The translations under genes and the position numbers were made by a program. The notes under the pieces are model-generated. The model saw only the letters and a program-made list of their open reading frames with translations. It made no database searches and was not told the origin of the DNA. DNA of 17,864 bases. Source: JBBSEZ01 sp038239195. GTDB taxonomy: Bacteria > Planctomycetota > Planctomycetia > Gemmatales > Gemmataceae. This document shows positions 1 to 7,068 of this stretch, in pieces (position 1 is the first letter of the stretch; each line of letters opens with the position of its first letter). The DNA lies in NCBI GenBank assembly GCA_038239195.1, contig JBBSEZ010000185.1, positions 1-17,864 on the forward strand, given 5' to 3'.

Positions 1-184
1 AACGGGCCCCCCGGTAGGTTGGTAGCGATTCCAGCAAAGAAACGGCAACTGCCCTCCCCCAAGGGGCCACCGCAGTCGTAACGGGGACTGCCCGTCTCCA
101 GGCGCACAGGCGGAGACGAATGTTTACCGCCACGGCCGGGCTGAGGTGAGCAGGCGACTCGGTGGTCCCGCAGCGAAACGCCGC

Positions 185-382
185 TCACGCGAACGCTCCC
201 ACGACGACCATGCCATTGTGCTTGCCGAGCCCGAAGCTGTTCGAGATCGCCCGGCGGACCTTCATCTCGCGGGCGTGGTTGGAGACGTAATCGAGGGCGC
301 AGGCCGGGCCCGGCGTCATTTAGTTGATGGTCGGGTGGACGACCGAGTGGCGGATGCTCAGCACGGCGGCGATCATCTCCAC
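185..382 (-). pseudogene. fabF: C-terminal remnant of a FabF-type beta-ketoacyl-ACP synthase
   Basis: Read on the minus strand from 382 to the TGA at 185-187, this stretch gives the C-terminal end of a KAS II condensing enzyme (fatty acid chain elongation). It contains VEMIAAVLSIRHSVVHPTIN, then an in-frame TAA at 320-322, then ALDYVSNHARE and AISNSFGLGKHN before the natural end. These match the family's PPTIN, DLDYVPNEAR and NSFGFGG blocks in order and spacing. The N-terminal roughly 80% is absent, including the catalytic Cys and both catalytic His residues; the homology begins where the GAAG motif should precede it. The frame is otherwise uninterrupted, so the damage is truncation plus one nonsense change (a CAA-to-TAA or TAC-to-TAA change would do). 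It follows the serine hydrolase stop codon by about 30 bases. Homology is recognised by eye, not by search. A 44-residue product from the ATG at 317-319 is possible but unlikely to be functional. Confidence 0.75.
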
Positions 383-412
383 ATCTCGGTAGACGGTGCT
401 CGACGTCGATCG

Positions 413-1537
413 TTACATCTGAAGCGCCGCTGCCACCGCGTTGCACACGCGCGCCAGGAACCGGCCGTCGGGCTCCTGCGGCTGCGTGGTGAAAAGGACA
501 CAAAACGCCTCCGCGTCGGGGTCGATCCAGCACACGGTGCCCGTCGAGCCCCAGTGGCCGTAGGCGCGCGGCCCGAGCAGGTCGCCGAAGTTGGCCGAGT
601 GCCCCGGCCAGTTGAGTCGCCAGCCCAGCCCCCACGGCCGGCAGCGGCGCTCCTCCTCCGGCACCTGCGGCATGCAGGCGAGCTGGTTGCCCGTCATCGC
701 CCGCACGGCTGCCGGGCTGAGGAGGCGCACGTCGTCGAGCGATCCGCCGTTGAGCATCATCTGGCAGAAGCGCGCGAAGTCGGCCGGCGACGTAATCATG
801 CCTCCCCACGGCGCGCCGAGGCCCAGCCAGTAGGGGCTGTTCCACGACCAGTCGGGGACCTCCGGGCTCTTCGGCGCCCGCACCTTCGCGATGCGGTCTT
901 TCTTCGCGGGCTGCCAGCCGAGCGAGGTGTCGTCCATGCCCAGGACGTCGAAGACCTCTTGGCGGAGGAACTCGGCGGTGGTCTTGCCCGTGATCTGATG
1001 CACGATCTCGGCGAGCATCAGCGTGCCCATGCTCTGGTAGCTCACCCTCGTCCCCGGCGGAAAGCCCAGGGGCCCCTTGCAGGTCGCCTCGACGAAGGCC
1101 GACAGGGGCCGGTGCGCCTTGCGCAGTTTCTCGTTCTCGGGCACCATGTCGGGCAGGCCGGAGGTGTGCGTCATCAGGTGACGCACCTGCACGCCGTCCT
1201 TGCCGCGCTGGGCAAAGGCGGGGACGTAGGTCGCCACCCGGTCCTCCAGCGACAGTTCGCCGCGCTCCACCAGCATCATCGCCGCCGTCACCGTCACCGG
1301 CTTGGTGATCGACGCCACCAGGAACAGGGCGTCTGGCGCGAGGGGCCTCGCGCCCGGCTCGGCGGAATGCTTGCCGAAGAACCACGGCTCGGCCATCCGA
1401 CCGCGCCGGCCCACGCACAGGCCGGCGCCGAGTATCTTGCCGGTGTCGGCCCAGCCTTTGAGCAGGTCGAGGGCGCGCTGGACGCGAACGGAGTCGAAGC
1501 CGATGGCCTCGGGGCGGGCAAGGGGCAGGCCGGGCAT
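413..1537 (-). CDS. Serine hydrolase, beta-lactamase family (class C / EstB-like)
   Basis: A 374-residue protein with the penicillin-binding/beta-lactamase fold of the Pfam Beta-lactamase family. Members include class C beta-lactamases, DD-peptidases and EstB-type esterases, so the substrate cannot be told from sequence. The SxxK motif is SITK (S76, K79), the second motif is YQS (Y167) instead of the usual YxN, and the third is HWG at 328-330. THTSGLPD near residues 123-130 is a typical family block. The start is ATG at 1535-1537 with GAGG about 7 bases upstream. No clear signal peptide is seen, so a cytoplasmic esterase/peptidase role is at least as likely as a resistance enzyme. cutC ends 54 bases upstream in the same direction, so the two may be co-transcribed; downstream lies only the fabF remnant. 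The family call is firm and the specific activity is open. Confidence 0.93.
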   Translation of the reverse strand: MPGLPLARPEAIGFDSVRVQRALDLLKGWADTGKILGAGLCVGRRGRMAEPWFFGKHSAEPGARPLAPDALFLVASITKPVTVTAAMMLVERGELSLEDRVATYVPAFAQRGKDGVQVRHLMTHTSGLPDMVPENEKLRKAHRPLSAFVEATCKGPLGFPPGTRVSYQSMGTLMLAEIVHQITGKTTAEFLRQEVFDVLGMDDTSLGWQPAKKDRIAKVRAPKSPEVPDWSWNSPYWLGLGAPWGGMITSPADFARFCQMMLNGGSLDDVRLLSPAAVRAMTGNQLACMPQVPEEERRCRPWGLGWRLNWPGHSANFGDLLGPRAYGHWGSTGTVCWIDPDAEAFCVLFTTQPQEPDGRFLARVCNAVAAALQM

Positions 1538-1591
1538 GATCGCACCTCGGGAGTCGGGCGTCGGTATCCTACAGGGGCGGCCGTGGCCCTG

Positions 1592-2332
1592 TCACCTCAG
1601 CATTTCGCGCATCCATGCCACCGCCTCGGCGCTCGTCGCGTCGAAGCGATCCTCGGGCTGGCGAAGCGCCCCGCCAAACGACACCTGCGGGCGGGCCGCC
1701 GTGGAGGGGTCGGGCCGCCCGGCGCGAAGCGAGGCGTGAACTTGATCGCACCGCGTGCGCGCCAGCACGTCGGCGACCGTGAAGCGGTTGATGCCCCCCG
1801 CCGGCAAGACCTCGATGCGGCCCGCCGCCCGTCGCACCAGTTCCGCGATCAAGGGCGCTCCGTGATAGGCGCTTTCCTCCTGCCCGCTGGTCATCGCGCG
1901 GCGCACGCCCAGGTCGATCAGTTGTTCCATCGCGGCGAACGGATCGGGCGTCACGTCGAAGGCTCGGTGGAAGACCGTCTGGCGCGCTCCGGCCTGCTCG
2001 ACGAGTTGCCGGCATCGGTCCTGGTCGATGGTGCCGTCGGCATGCAAGACGCCGAAGGCGACGCCCTCGGCGCCGTGCTCCAGGGCCAGGTCGAGGTCGC
2101 GCCGCATCACGCGGAAGTCCTCGTCGCTGTAGCAGAAGCCGCCGGGGCGCGGGCGCACCATGACGACGAGCGGAAGGGCCGCGGCGCGACGCACCTCCAG
2201 CAGCGTGCCCAGCGAGGGCGTCAGCCCGCCGAGGGCGAGCGCCGCGTTGAGCTCGAGGCGGTCGGCGCCGCCCGCCTGCGCTACAAGAGCGTCCTCGACG
2301 GAGGCGATGGCGACTTCCAGCAGAATGGGCAT
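1592..2332 (-). CDS. cutC: CutC family protein (copper homeostasis protein)
   Basis: 246 residues, the usual CutC size (E. coli about 248), forming a TIM barrel. CutC was named for copper tolerance, but its direct role in copper handling is disputed and its biochemical activity is uncertain. Family blocks are present throughout: LLEVAIASVEDA at the N-terminus, GADRLELNAAL (22-32), GGLTPSLG (35-42), MVRPRPGGFCYS (58-69), HRAFD (122-126), LTSG-like MTSG (147-150), LPAGGIN (176-182) and QVHAS (197-201). The frame stays open upstream to 2665, but homology begins at the ATG at 2330-2332, which also clears the divergent SDR gene at 2454; GAGG lies about 11 bases upstream of it. The 121-base gap must carry promoters for both genes. 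The serine hydrolase follows 54 bases downstream and is probably in the same transcript. Confidence 0.93.
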   Translation of the reverse strand: MPILLEVAIASVEDALVAQAGGADRLELNAALALGGLTPSLGTLLEVRRAAALPLVVMVRPRPGGFCYSDEDFRVMRRDLDLALEHGAEGVAFGVLHADGTIDQDRCRQLVEQAGARQTVFHRAFDVTPDPFAAMEQLIDLGVRRAMTSGQEESAYHGAPLIAELVRRAAGRIEVLPAGGINRFTVADVLARTRCDQVHASLRAGRPDPSTAARPQVSFGGALRQPEDRFDATSAEAVAWMREMLR

Positions 2333-2453
2333 GGCGAAGGCCTCGGCGGTTCGGGGAGCAGGAAGGCCCTTCTTCAATGGAGGCGCGGTTCGACGACTCG
2401 CGCCTACACTGTCTGAAGTCATCTGAGGTCGCGAACGCGGAGAAAGAACGAAC

Positions 2454-3263
2454 ATGGACCTGCAACTCGCCGGCCAGTCCGCCGTCGTCGTGGGCGCCGC
2501 CCAGGGCATTGGCCTGGCCATCGCCCGGGCCTTCGCCGCCGAGGGCGCCGCCGTCGCGCTCGCCGATCGCGCCGTTGCCGTCGCCGGCAGCGCGAAACAG
2601 ATCGCCGACACAACCGGGACACGTGCGCTCTCGTTCGTCGCCGACGTGACCGATCTCGCCGCCATGCAGCGGACGGCGGCCGAGGCGCTGGCTGCGTTTG
2701 GACGAATCGATCACGTCGTCTTCGCCGTGGCGATCGGCTCGGGCAAGTACGGCTTCCCGTTCTGGGAGCTGGCGCCGCACGATTGGCCGCGCGTGCTGGA
2801 GGTGAACGTGGTCGGCGCCGTCAACGTGGCCCACGCTTTCGCGCCCACGCTCGCCGCCGCCCGGCGCGGGTCGTTGCTGTTTCTGGGCTCTGTGGCCGGG
2901 CAGGTCGGCTCGCAGACCGACCCGCCTTACAGCGCCTCGAAGGCGGCGCTCATCAACTTCGCCCAGTGCGCGGCGCGCGACCTGGCGCCGTATGGGGTGC
3001 GCGTCAACACGCTCAACCCGGGCATGGTCAAGACCGCGCTCAACCGCGCCGTCTGGGAGGCGTGGGCGCGCCGGCAGCCCGAGGGGGAGCGCCCCCCTTA
3101 CGAGGAGTGGGCCGACGAGAAGGTGCGCCGCATCGTGCCGTTGGGGCGCTGGCAGGCGCCCGAGGACGTGGCGGCGATGGCGGTCTTCCTGGCGTCGGAG
3201 CGCGCGACTAACGTCACGGGCCAGACCATCAACGTCGATGGCGGGTACGTCATGCACTCGTGA
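2454..3263 (+). CDS. Short-chain dehydrogenase/reductase (classical SDR)
   Basis: 269 residues, a normal classical SDR length. It is an NAD(P)-dependent oxidoreductase of unknown substrate. The cofactor motif is GAAQGIG (14-20), with D38 at the end of strand 2, which suggests NAD(H) preference. The catalytic set is N118 (EVNVVG), S146 (GSVAG), Y159 and K163 (YSASK). NPGMVKT at 188-194 and a C-terminal block of the form TNVTGQTINVDGGY are standard. The usual NNAG motif after strand 4 is replaced by AVAIG, a modest deviation seen in some SDRs. The start is ATG with GGAGAAAG about 8 bases upstream. It is divergent from cutC, and its end lies only 9 bases from the convergent SEC-C gene. No neighbour reveals the pathway. 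Confidence 0.93.
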   Translation: MDLQLAGQSAVVVGAAQGIGLAIARAFAAEGAAVALADRAVAVAGSAKQIADTTGTRALSFVADVTDLAAMQRTAAEALAAFGRIDHVVFAVAIGSGKYGFPFWELAPHDWPRVLEVNVVGAVNVAHAFAPTLAAARRGSLLFLGSVAGQVGSQTDPPYSASKAALINFAQCAARDLAPYGVRVNTLNPGMVKTALNRAVWEAWARRQPEGERPPYEEWADEKVRRIVPLGRWQAPEDVAAMAVFLASERATNVTGQTINVDGGYVMHS

Positions 3264-3272
3264 AAGCGCTCC

Positions 3273-4718
3273 TCACGGAGAGGGCTTGGGGGCTTCATCC
3301 CAGGCGCGCATGGCCGCCTCCAGGCTCGGGTCGTTGTAGTACGTCTGGAAGGCCCGGCGCAGGTCGTGACTGAGCGGGCGCAAGTCTTCGAGGGCCTTCT
3401 GGCGCTGCTCACCGGTGAGCAGGTCGCGCGACTCGAGGAAGCGCAGCCAGGCGGGCAGCAGCTCGAACAGGGCCGCCGGCCTGTGCTTTCGGAAGCTCAA
3501 GAACCCGAAATAGCGCGCCAGGAACCGATCGAGCGTCAGCCGGTCCGGGCAGAGCGGATGGCCGCCCGGCACGGTGGCCTTCTTCGGCTGCTTCGCCCCG
3601 TCTCGGTCTTGCAGCTCTCCGCGGGCGCGATCGATCAGGTAGCGAACGAGGTCGCTCCGCGCCAGTTCGCCCTTGGTGTAGGGCACCCCCTCCTCCCGTC
3701 GCAGGTAGCCCAGGAACTCCTGGCTCAGCCAGTGCAGCCGCAACTGCCACTCGGCCGGCGGATACACCTCGTCTTCCTCGTCGTTCCAGCCAGAACGCTT
3801 CTTCGGCGGGGGCGGGCCCAGGTCGAACTGGCCGAGCACCAGGCCGTCTTTCCGCTTGCCGGTGACGTGCTCGACGTACTCGACCAGCTTGTCGATGCGC
3901 AGGTCCTCGAGGTAGTCCCCGAGCCGCTCGACCAGGACAGGGTCGTCGCCGGCGGGCGCCGGGGCCTGTTCGAGATAGGAAAAGATCTCGTAGTCGCCAG
4001 CCGTTTCTCCGAATTCCTGGACGGCCCACCCCAGGACGTCCCTGGACGCCCGAACCTCGGGCCAGGACAGACGGACGATCTCGAGCATCACGGGCAGTTG
4101 CCCGTGATAGCCCAGCATGTCCAGCACGTGATGGAACGGGTCGATGAGGTGCGGGCCGAGCAGGGCCAGCTCCCGGCCGAGCTCGGGCAGCGCCTCGAAG
4201 CGGCGCGTGGCGACGGCGTTCTCGATGAGGTTGCAAACAAAGTAGCCAGCGTGCTTGGCGTAGACGTCCGGCAAGCGGTCGCGGAGGGCGCGCACGAGCC
4301 CGTCGAAGCGGTCGCGCTCGCCCTTCTCGGAGCTGGGGCCGTGAAGCTCGTTGAGCATCTCGAACGAGTTCTCCTCGTCCATGAGCTCCTTTTCCTCGAG
4401 GGTGCGCAGGAACAGGGCGATGCGCCCCTCGTAGTCGGCCGCGTGGAACGCTTCCCAGCGGGCGACGAGCGCGGCCTGGTGGGGATCGAGCGGCCTGGGC
4501 CGTTTGGCGGGCGCGCGAGGCGGAGGAGCGGGCAGTGGCGCCTTGGGGAGAGCGGCGGGCCCGGTCGGGCGCGGGGGGGGCGGCTCCAGGCCGGAGGCGT
4601 CGAGCCGGCTCTGATGGCTCGCGTACTTGGCGTCCTGGTGCTTGCGCAGGCAGCAATTCTTGTACTTCTTTCCGCTGCCGCACCGGCAGGGGGAGTTGCG
4701 TCCGGTCTTCGCCTCCAT
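3273..4718 (-). CDS. SEC-C motif protein, uncharacterised helical body
   Basis: 481 residues. The N-terminus carries a complete SEC-C zinc motif, CxC-x8-CC (C11, C13, C22, C23), of the kind found at the C-terminus of SecA and on many stand-alone proteins; it binds Zn and, in SecA, contacts SecB and ribosomes. Residues about 45-78 form a Pro/Ala-rich linker. The remaining roughly 400 residues look mainly helical, rich in Leu, Glu and Arg, with no domain I recognise and no signal peptide or membrane segment, so the protein is probably cytosolic. A second acidic, low-complexity patch (SGWNDEEDEVYPP) lies near the middle. The start is ATG with GAGAGGAAG about 6 bases upstream. It is convergent with the SDR (9-base gap) and divergent from the VOC gene, and is probably a single-gene transcript. 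Function is unknown; an adaptor or chaperone-like role would be guesswork. Confidence 0.9.
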   Translation of the reverse strand: MEAKTGRNSPCRCGSGKKYKNCCLRKHQDAKYASHQSRLDASGLEPPPPRPTGPAALPKAPLPAPPPRAPAKRPRPLDPHQAALVARWEAFHAADYEGRIALFLRTLEEKELMDEENSFEMLNELHGPSSEKGERDRFDGLVRALRDRLPDVYAKHAGYFVCNLIENAVATRRFEALPELGRELALLGPHLIDPFHHVLDMLGYHGQLPVMLEIVRLSWPEVRASRDVLGWAVQEFGETAGDYEIFSYLEQAPAPAGDDPVLVERLGDYLEDLRIDKLVEYVEHVTGKRKDGLVLGQFDLGPPPPKKRSGWNDEEDEVYPPAEWQLRLHWLSQEFLGYLRREEGVPYTKGELARSDLVRYLIDRARGELQDRDGAKQPKKATVPGGHPLCPDRLTLDRFLARYFGFLSFRKHRPAALFELLPAWLRFLESRDLLTGEQRQKALEDLRPLSHDLRRAFQTYYNDPSLEAAMRAWDEAPKPSP

Positions 4719-4775
4719 CGTCTTCCTCTCGTCGTGGATCTTCGAGGCCAGGCGGGGCCCCTGGTTCGCGGCCCA

Positions 4776-4804
4776 TTGTGCCGCTCCTCTTCAGGAATTA
4801 TACT
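4776..4804 (+). promoter_or_regulatory. Possible sigma70-type promoter for the VOC gene
   Basis: TTGTGC at 4776-4781, a 17-base spacer and TATACT at 4799-4804 precede the VOC start by about 50 bases. The -10 matches five of six consensus bases and the -35 three of six. The same stretch read on the other strand gives a -10 for the SEC-C gene. Confidence 0.4.
4797..4802 (-). promoter_or_regulatory. Possible -10 element for the SEC-C gene
   Basis: TATAAT on the minus strand is a perfect -10, about 80 bases upstream of the SEC-C ATG. No good -35 lies 17 bases before it (TGGGGG). It shares bases with the VOC -10 on the opposite strand, so the two transcripts could compete. Confidence 0.35.
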
Positions 4805-4854
4805 CCCCTTCGCACCCATCCCCCAGGGCTGGCGATTTCGCGGAGGGATAGCTC

Positions 4855-5238
4855 ATGAAAGAGTTCGACCACGTCGGCATCGTGACGACCGAACCACAGC
4901 CGGGCGAGTGCTGGGTGCCGTTCAGCAAGGTCTGGGTGACCAACCCGCGCCTGCACCCGCAGCGCATCGAATACCTGCGCCCTCTGGAAATGCCAACGAT
5001 CGATCCGGCCGACGTCGGCCTGTGGAAGCTCTGGCACCTGCCGCACGTCGCCTACCGCGTCGATGACCTTGCCGCCGCGATCCAGGGCGAGGAGGTCGTG
5101 TTCGGCCCGTTCGAGCCGGGCGACTTCGGGACCGTGGCGTTCATCCACAAGGACGGAGGCGTCGTGGAGTATTTGCAGTATGCCGACCTGAAGACGTGGT
5201 TCGGCCAGCCGACCCCGTGGCGGCCGGCGGGGCCGTAA
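4855..5238 (+). CDS. VOC superfamily (glyoxalase-fold) protein
   Basis: 127 residues, one vicinal-oxygen-chelate domain made of two beta-alpha-beta-beta-beta halves. The four positions expected for glyoxalase-type metal ligands are all present: H6 (FDHVGI), E39 (RIEYLR), H64 (LPHVAYRV) and E105 (VEYLQY), so metal binding is likely. Substrate is not determinable; the family includes lactoylglutathione lyases, epimerases, dioxygenases and resistance proteins. The start is ATG with GGAGGGAT about 8 bases upstream, a strong ribosome binding site. It converges with the dehydratase gene, the two stop codons being 9 bases apart. A Pro-rich tail follows the last strand. Confidence 0.88.
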   Translation: MKEFDHVGIVTTEPQPGECWVPFSKVWVTNPRLHPQRIEYLRPLEMPTIDPADVGLWKLWHLPHVAYRVDDLAAAIQGEEVVFGPFEPGDFGTVAFIHKDGGVVEYLQYADLKTWFGQPTPWRPAGP

Positions 5239-5247
5239 GCCCAATGC

Positions 5248-6939
5248 CTACGTCAGCCCCTCGTGCCGTAGAAAATCGAAGTCCGCCCCCAGATGAGCCT
5301 GCTGGATCGCCCGCTCGTAGAGCCAGGCATGCCCCCGCCGCGCCGGCGCCCTCGCTGGCGCCGCCCTCCTCGTCGCCAGTTCCTCCTCGCTCACCAGCAA
5401 GTCCAGCCGGCGCCGGTCCGCGTCGAGCGCGATCCGGTCGCCGTCGCGCACCAGCCCAAGTGGCCCGCCCACCGCCGACTCGGGCGAGACGTGCAAGACG
5501 ACCGTGCCGAACGCGGTCCCGCTCATGCGCGCGTCGGAGATGCGCACCATGTCCTTCACCCCGGCGAGCTTCTTCGGGATCGGCAGCGCCCCTGCCTCGG
5601 GCATGCCGGGCCCGCCCAGCGGCCCGGCGTTCTGCAACACCAGCACGTCGTCGGGCCGCACGTCCAGGTCAGGCGCGTCGATGCGCGCCGCCAGGTCGGC
5701 CAGCGACGCGAACACCACGGCGCGCCCCACGTGCCGCAGCAGTTCCGGCGATGCCGCCGAGCGCTTCAGCACTGCCCCTTCCGGCGCCAGGCTCCCGCGC
5801 AGCACGATCAGGGAGCCGCGCTCGCAAAGCGGCGCCCGCGCCGGCCGGACCACACTTTGCCATTCGGGATAGCGGTAGGGCCCTTCCAGCACTTCCCTCA
5901 GCGTTCGCCCGTCGATCGTCGGGGCGTCGAGGTGAAGCAGCGGCCGAAGCTCCTGCAACACCACGCGCATCCCGCCGGCGCGGTGAAAGTCCTCCACGTA
6001 CCCGGTGCCCGACGGCTTGAGGTCGAGCAACAGGGGCGTCGTCTCACTCACGTCGTCGAGCTTCGCCAGCGGTAGCCGGATGCCGCACCGCCCCGCCAGG
6101 GCGGTCAGGTGGAGGACGGCGTTGGTCGATCCGCCGATGGCCTGGAGCACGCGCAGGGCGTTCTCGAACGACTTCTCGGTGAGGACGGCGGCCGGCGCCC
6201 TTCCGCTGCCGATCAGCGCGACGGCGCAGCGCCCCGTCTCCTCGGCGTGGCGCAACCGCTCGGCGTACACGGCGGGGATGGTCGCCCCGCCGGGGAGCAT
6301 CATGCCCAGCGCCTCGATCAGGCAGGCCATCGTGCTGGCGGTGCCCATCACGCCGCAGGTCCCTGCCGTCGGGGCGAGTTGCCGCTCGACCTGGGCGAGG
6401 GTGGCCTCGTCGATCTCGCCGCGCCGATAGCGGGCCCAGAAACGCCGGCAATCGCTGCACGCCGCCACCCGCTCGCCCTCGAAGCCGCCCGTCAGCATCG
6501 GCCCGGCCACGAGCGCGATGCTCGGCAACCCCGCGCTGGCCGCGCCCATGAGCAGGCCGGGCATCGTCTTGTCGCAACCGCCCACCAGCACGGCGGCGTC
6601 GAGTGGTTGGGCCGTCAGCATCACCTCGGTCGTCAGCGCCAGCAGGTTGCGGAACATCATGGCGCTCGGCTCGAGGAAGACCTCGCCCAGCGACGGCACC
6701 GGGAACTCGCGCGGCAGCCCGCCGGCCTGCCAGACGCCGCGCTTGACCGCCTCGACCAGCTCGGGCAGGCCTCGATGGCAATTGTTCAGCTCGCTGAAGG
6801 TGTTGACGATGCCGACGATCGGCTTGCCCAGGGCCTCGTCCGACAGGCCCATCGACCGCGCGAAGGAGCGGCGCAGGTAGGCGGCGAACGCGCGGTCGCC
6901 GTACTCCGTCAGGCGCATGCTCAGGCCGTGCTCGGACAT
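5248..6939 (-). CDS. IlvD/Edd family dehydratase, probably sugar-acid type
   Basis: 563 residues; Fe-S dependent dehydratase that removes water from 2,3-dihydroxy acids. The three cluster cysteines are present: C54 (NNCHRG), C122 (GGCDK) and C195 (TCGVMGT). D123 and K124 supply the Mg site, where K124 would be the carbamylated lysine. SDARMSGT near the C-terminus carries the catalytic serine. The form FSELNNCHRGLPELVEAVKRG and GTCGVMGTASTM resembles L-arabinonate/pentonate dehydratases more than the branched-chain amino-acid enzyme, so sugar-acid catabolism is favoured. No other sugar-acid gene is adjacent. The start is ATG at 6937-6939, with GGGGGA about 8 bases upstream. A second ATG at 6918 is possible. 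The frame is open further upstream, but without homology. It is divergent from the extended SDR gene at 7069. Confidence 0.93.
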   Translation of the reverse strand: MSEHGLSMRLTEYGDRAFAAYLRRSFARSMGLSDEALGKPIVGIVNTFSELNNCHRGLPELVEAVKRGVWQAGGLPREFPVPSLGEVFLEPSAMMFRNLLALTTEVMLTAQPLDAAVLVGGCDKTMPGLLMGAASAGLPSIALVAGPMLTGGFEGERVAACSDCRRFWARYRRGEIDEATLAQVERQLAPTAGTCGVMGTASTMACLIEALGMMLPGGATIPAVYAERLRHAEETGRCAVALIGSGRAPAAVLTEKSFENALRVLQAIGGSTNAVLHLTALAGRCGIRLPLAKLDDVSETTPLLLDLKPSGTGYVEDFHRAGGMRVVLQELRPLLHLDAPTIDGRTLREVLEGPYRYPEWQSVVRPARAPLCERGSLIVLRGSLAPEGAVLKRSAASPELLRHVGRAVVFASLADLAARIDAPDLDVRPDDVLVLQNAGPLGGPGMPEAGALPIPKKLAGVKDMVRISDARMSGTAFGTVVLHVSPESAVGGPLGLVRDGDRIALDADRRRLDLLVSEEELATRRAAPARAPARRGHAWLYERAIQQAHLGADFDFLRHEGLT

Positions 6940-6986
6940 GAACGCTCGTCCCCCAAGGCGCCAGGCTTGAGCCGTGTCGGGAAATC

Positions 6987-7013
6987 TTGACACGAGGCCC
7001 CCACCCTCACAAT
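6987..7013 (+). promoter_or_regulatory. Possible promoter for the extended SDR gene
   Basis: A perfect -35 hexamer TTGACA at 6987-6992 is followed by CACAAT at 7008-7013 (four of six -10 matches) at a short 15-base spacing, about 55 bases before the TTG start. On the other strand the same stretch holds TTGTGA, 17 bases, CAAGAT, which could serve the dehydratase gene. Confidence 0.35.
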
Positions 7014-7068
7014 AGACGGGAGGAACGCCAAGAGAAGGCCGCCCCCCGGACCTCGAGGGCCCCCGCCG

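Noticed and set aside
93..118. Hairpin CGTCTCC / GGAGACG with a 12-base loop, considered as a terminator after the fabF remnant
   Set aside because: Only seven pairs and no T-run in either direction; not distinguishable from chance in GC-rich DNA.
1..184. Search for a gene at the left edge
   Set aside because: No frame shows recognisable coding sequence; it appears to be non-coding sequence beyond the fabF remnant.
413..1537. Antibiotic-resistance beta-lactamase
   Set aside because: The second motif is YxS, no signal peptide is visible, and the family is dominated by esterases and peptidases; resistance is not supported.
146..2416. A 756-codon open frame on the plus strand
   Set aside because: It runs antisense to the serine hydrolase and CutC genes, has an Arg/His/Ala-rich composition with no recognisable motif, and is explained by lack of stop codons in GC-rich DNA.
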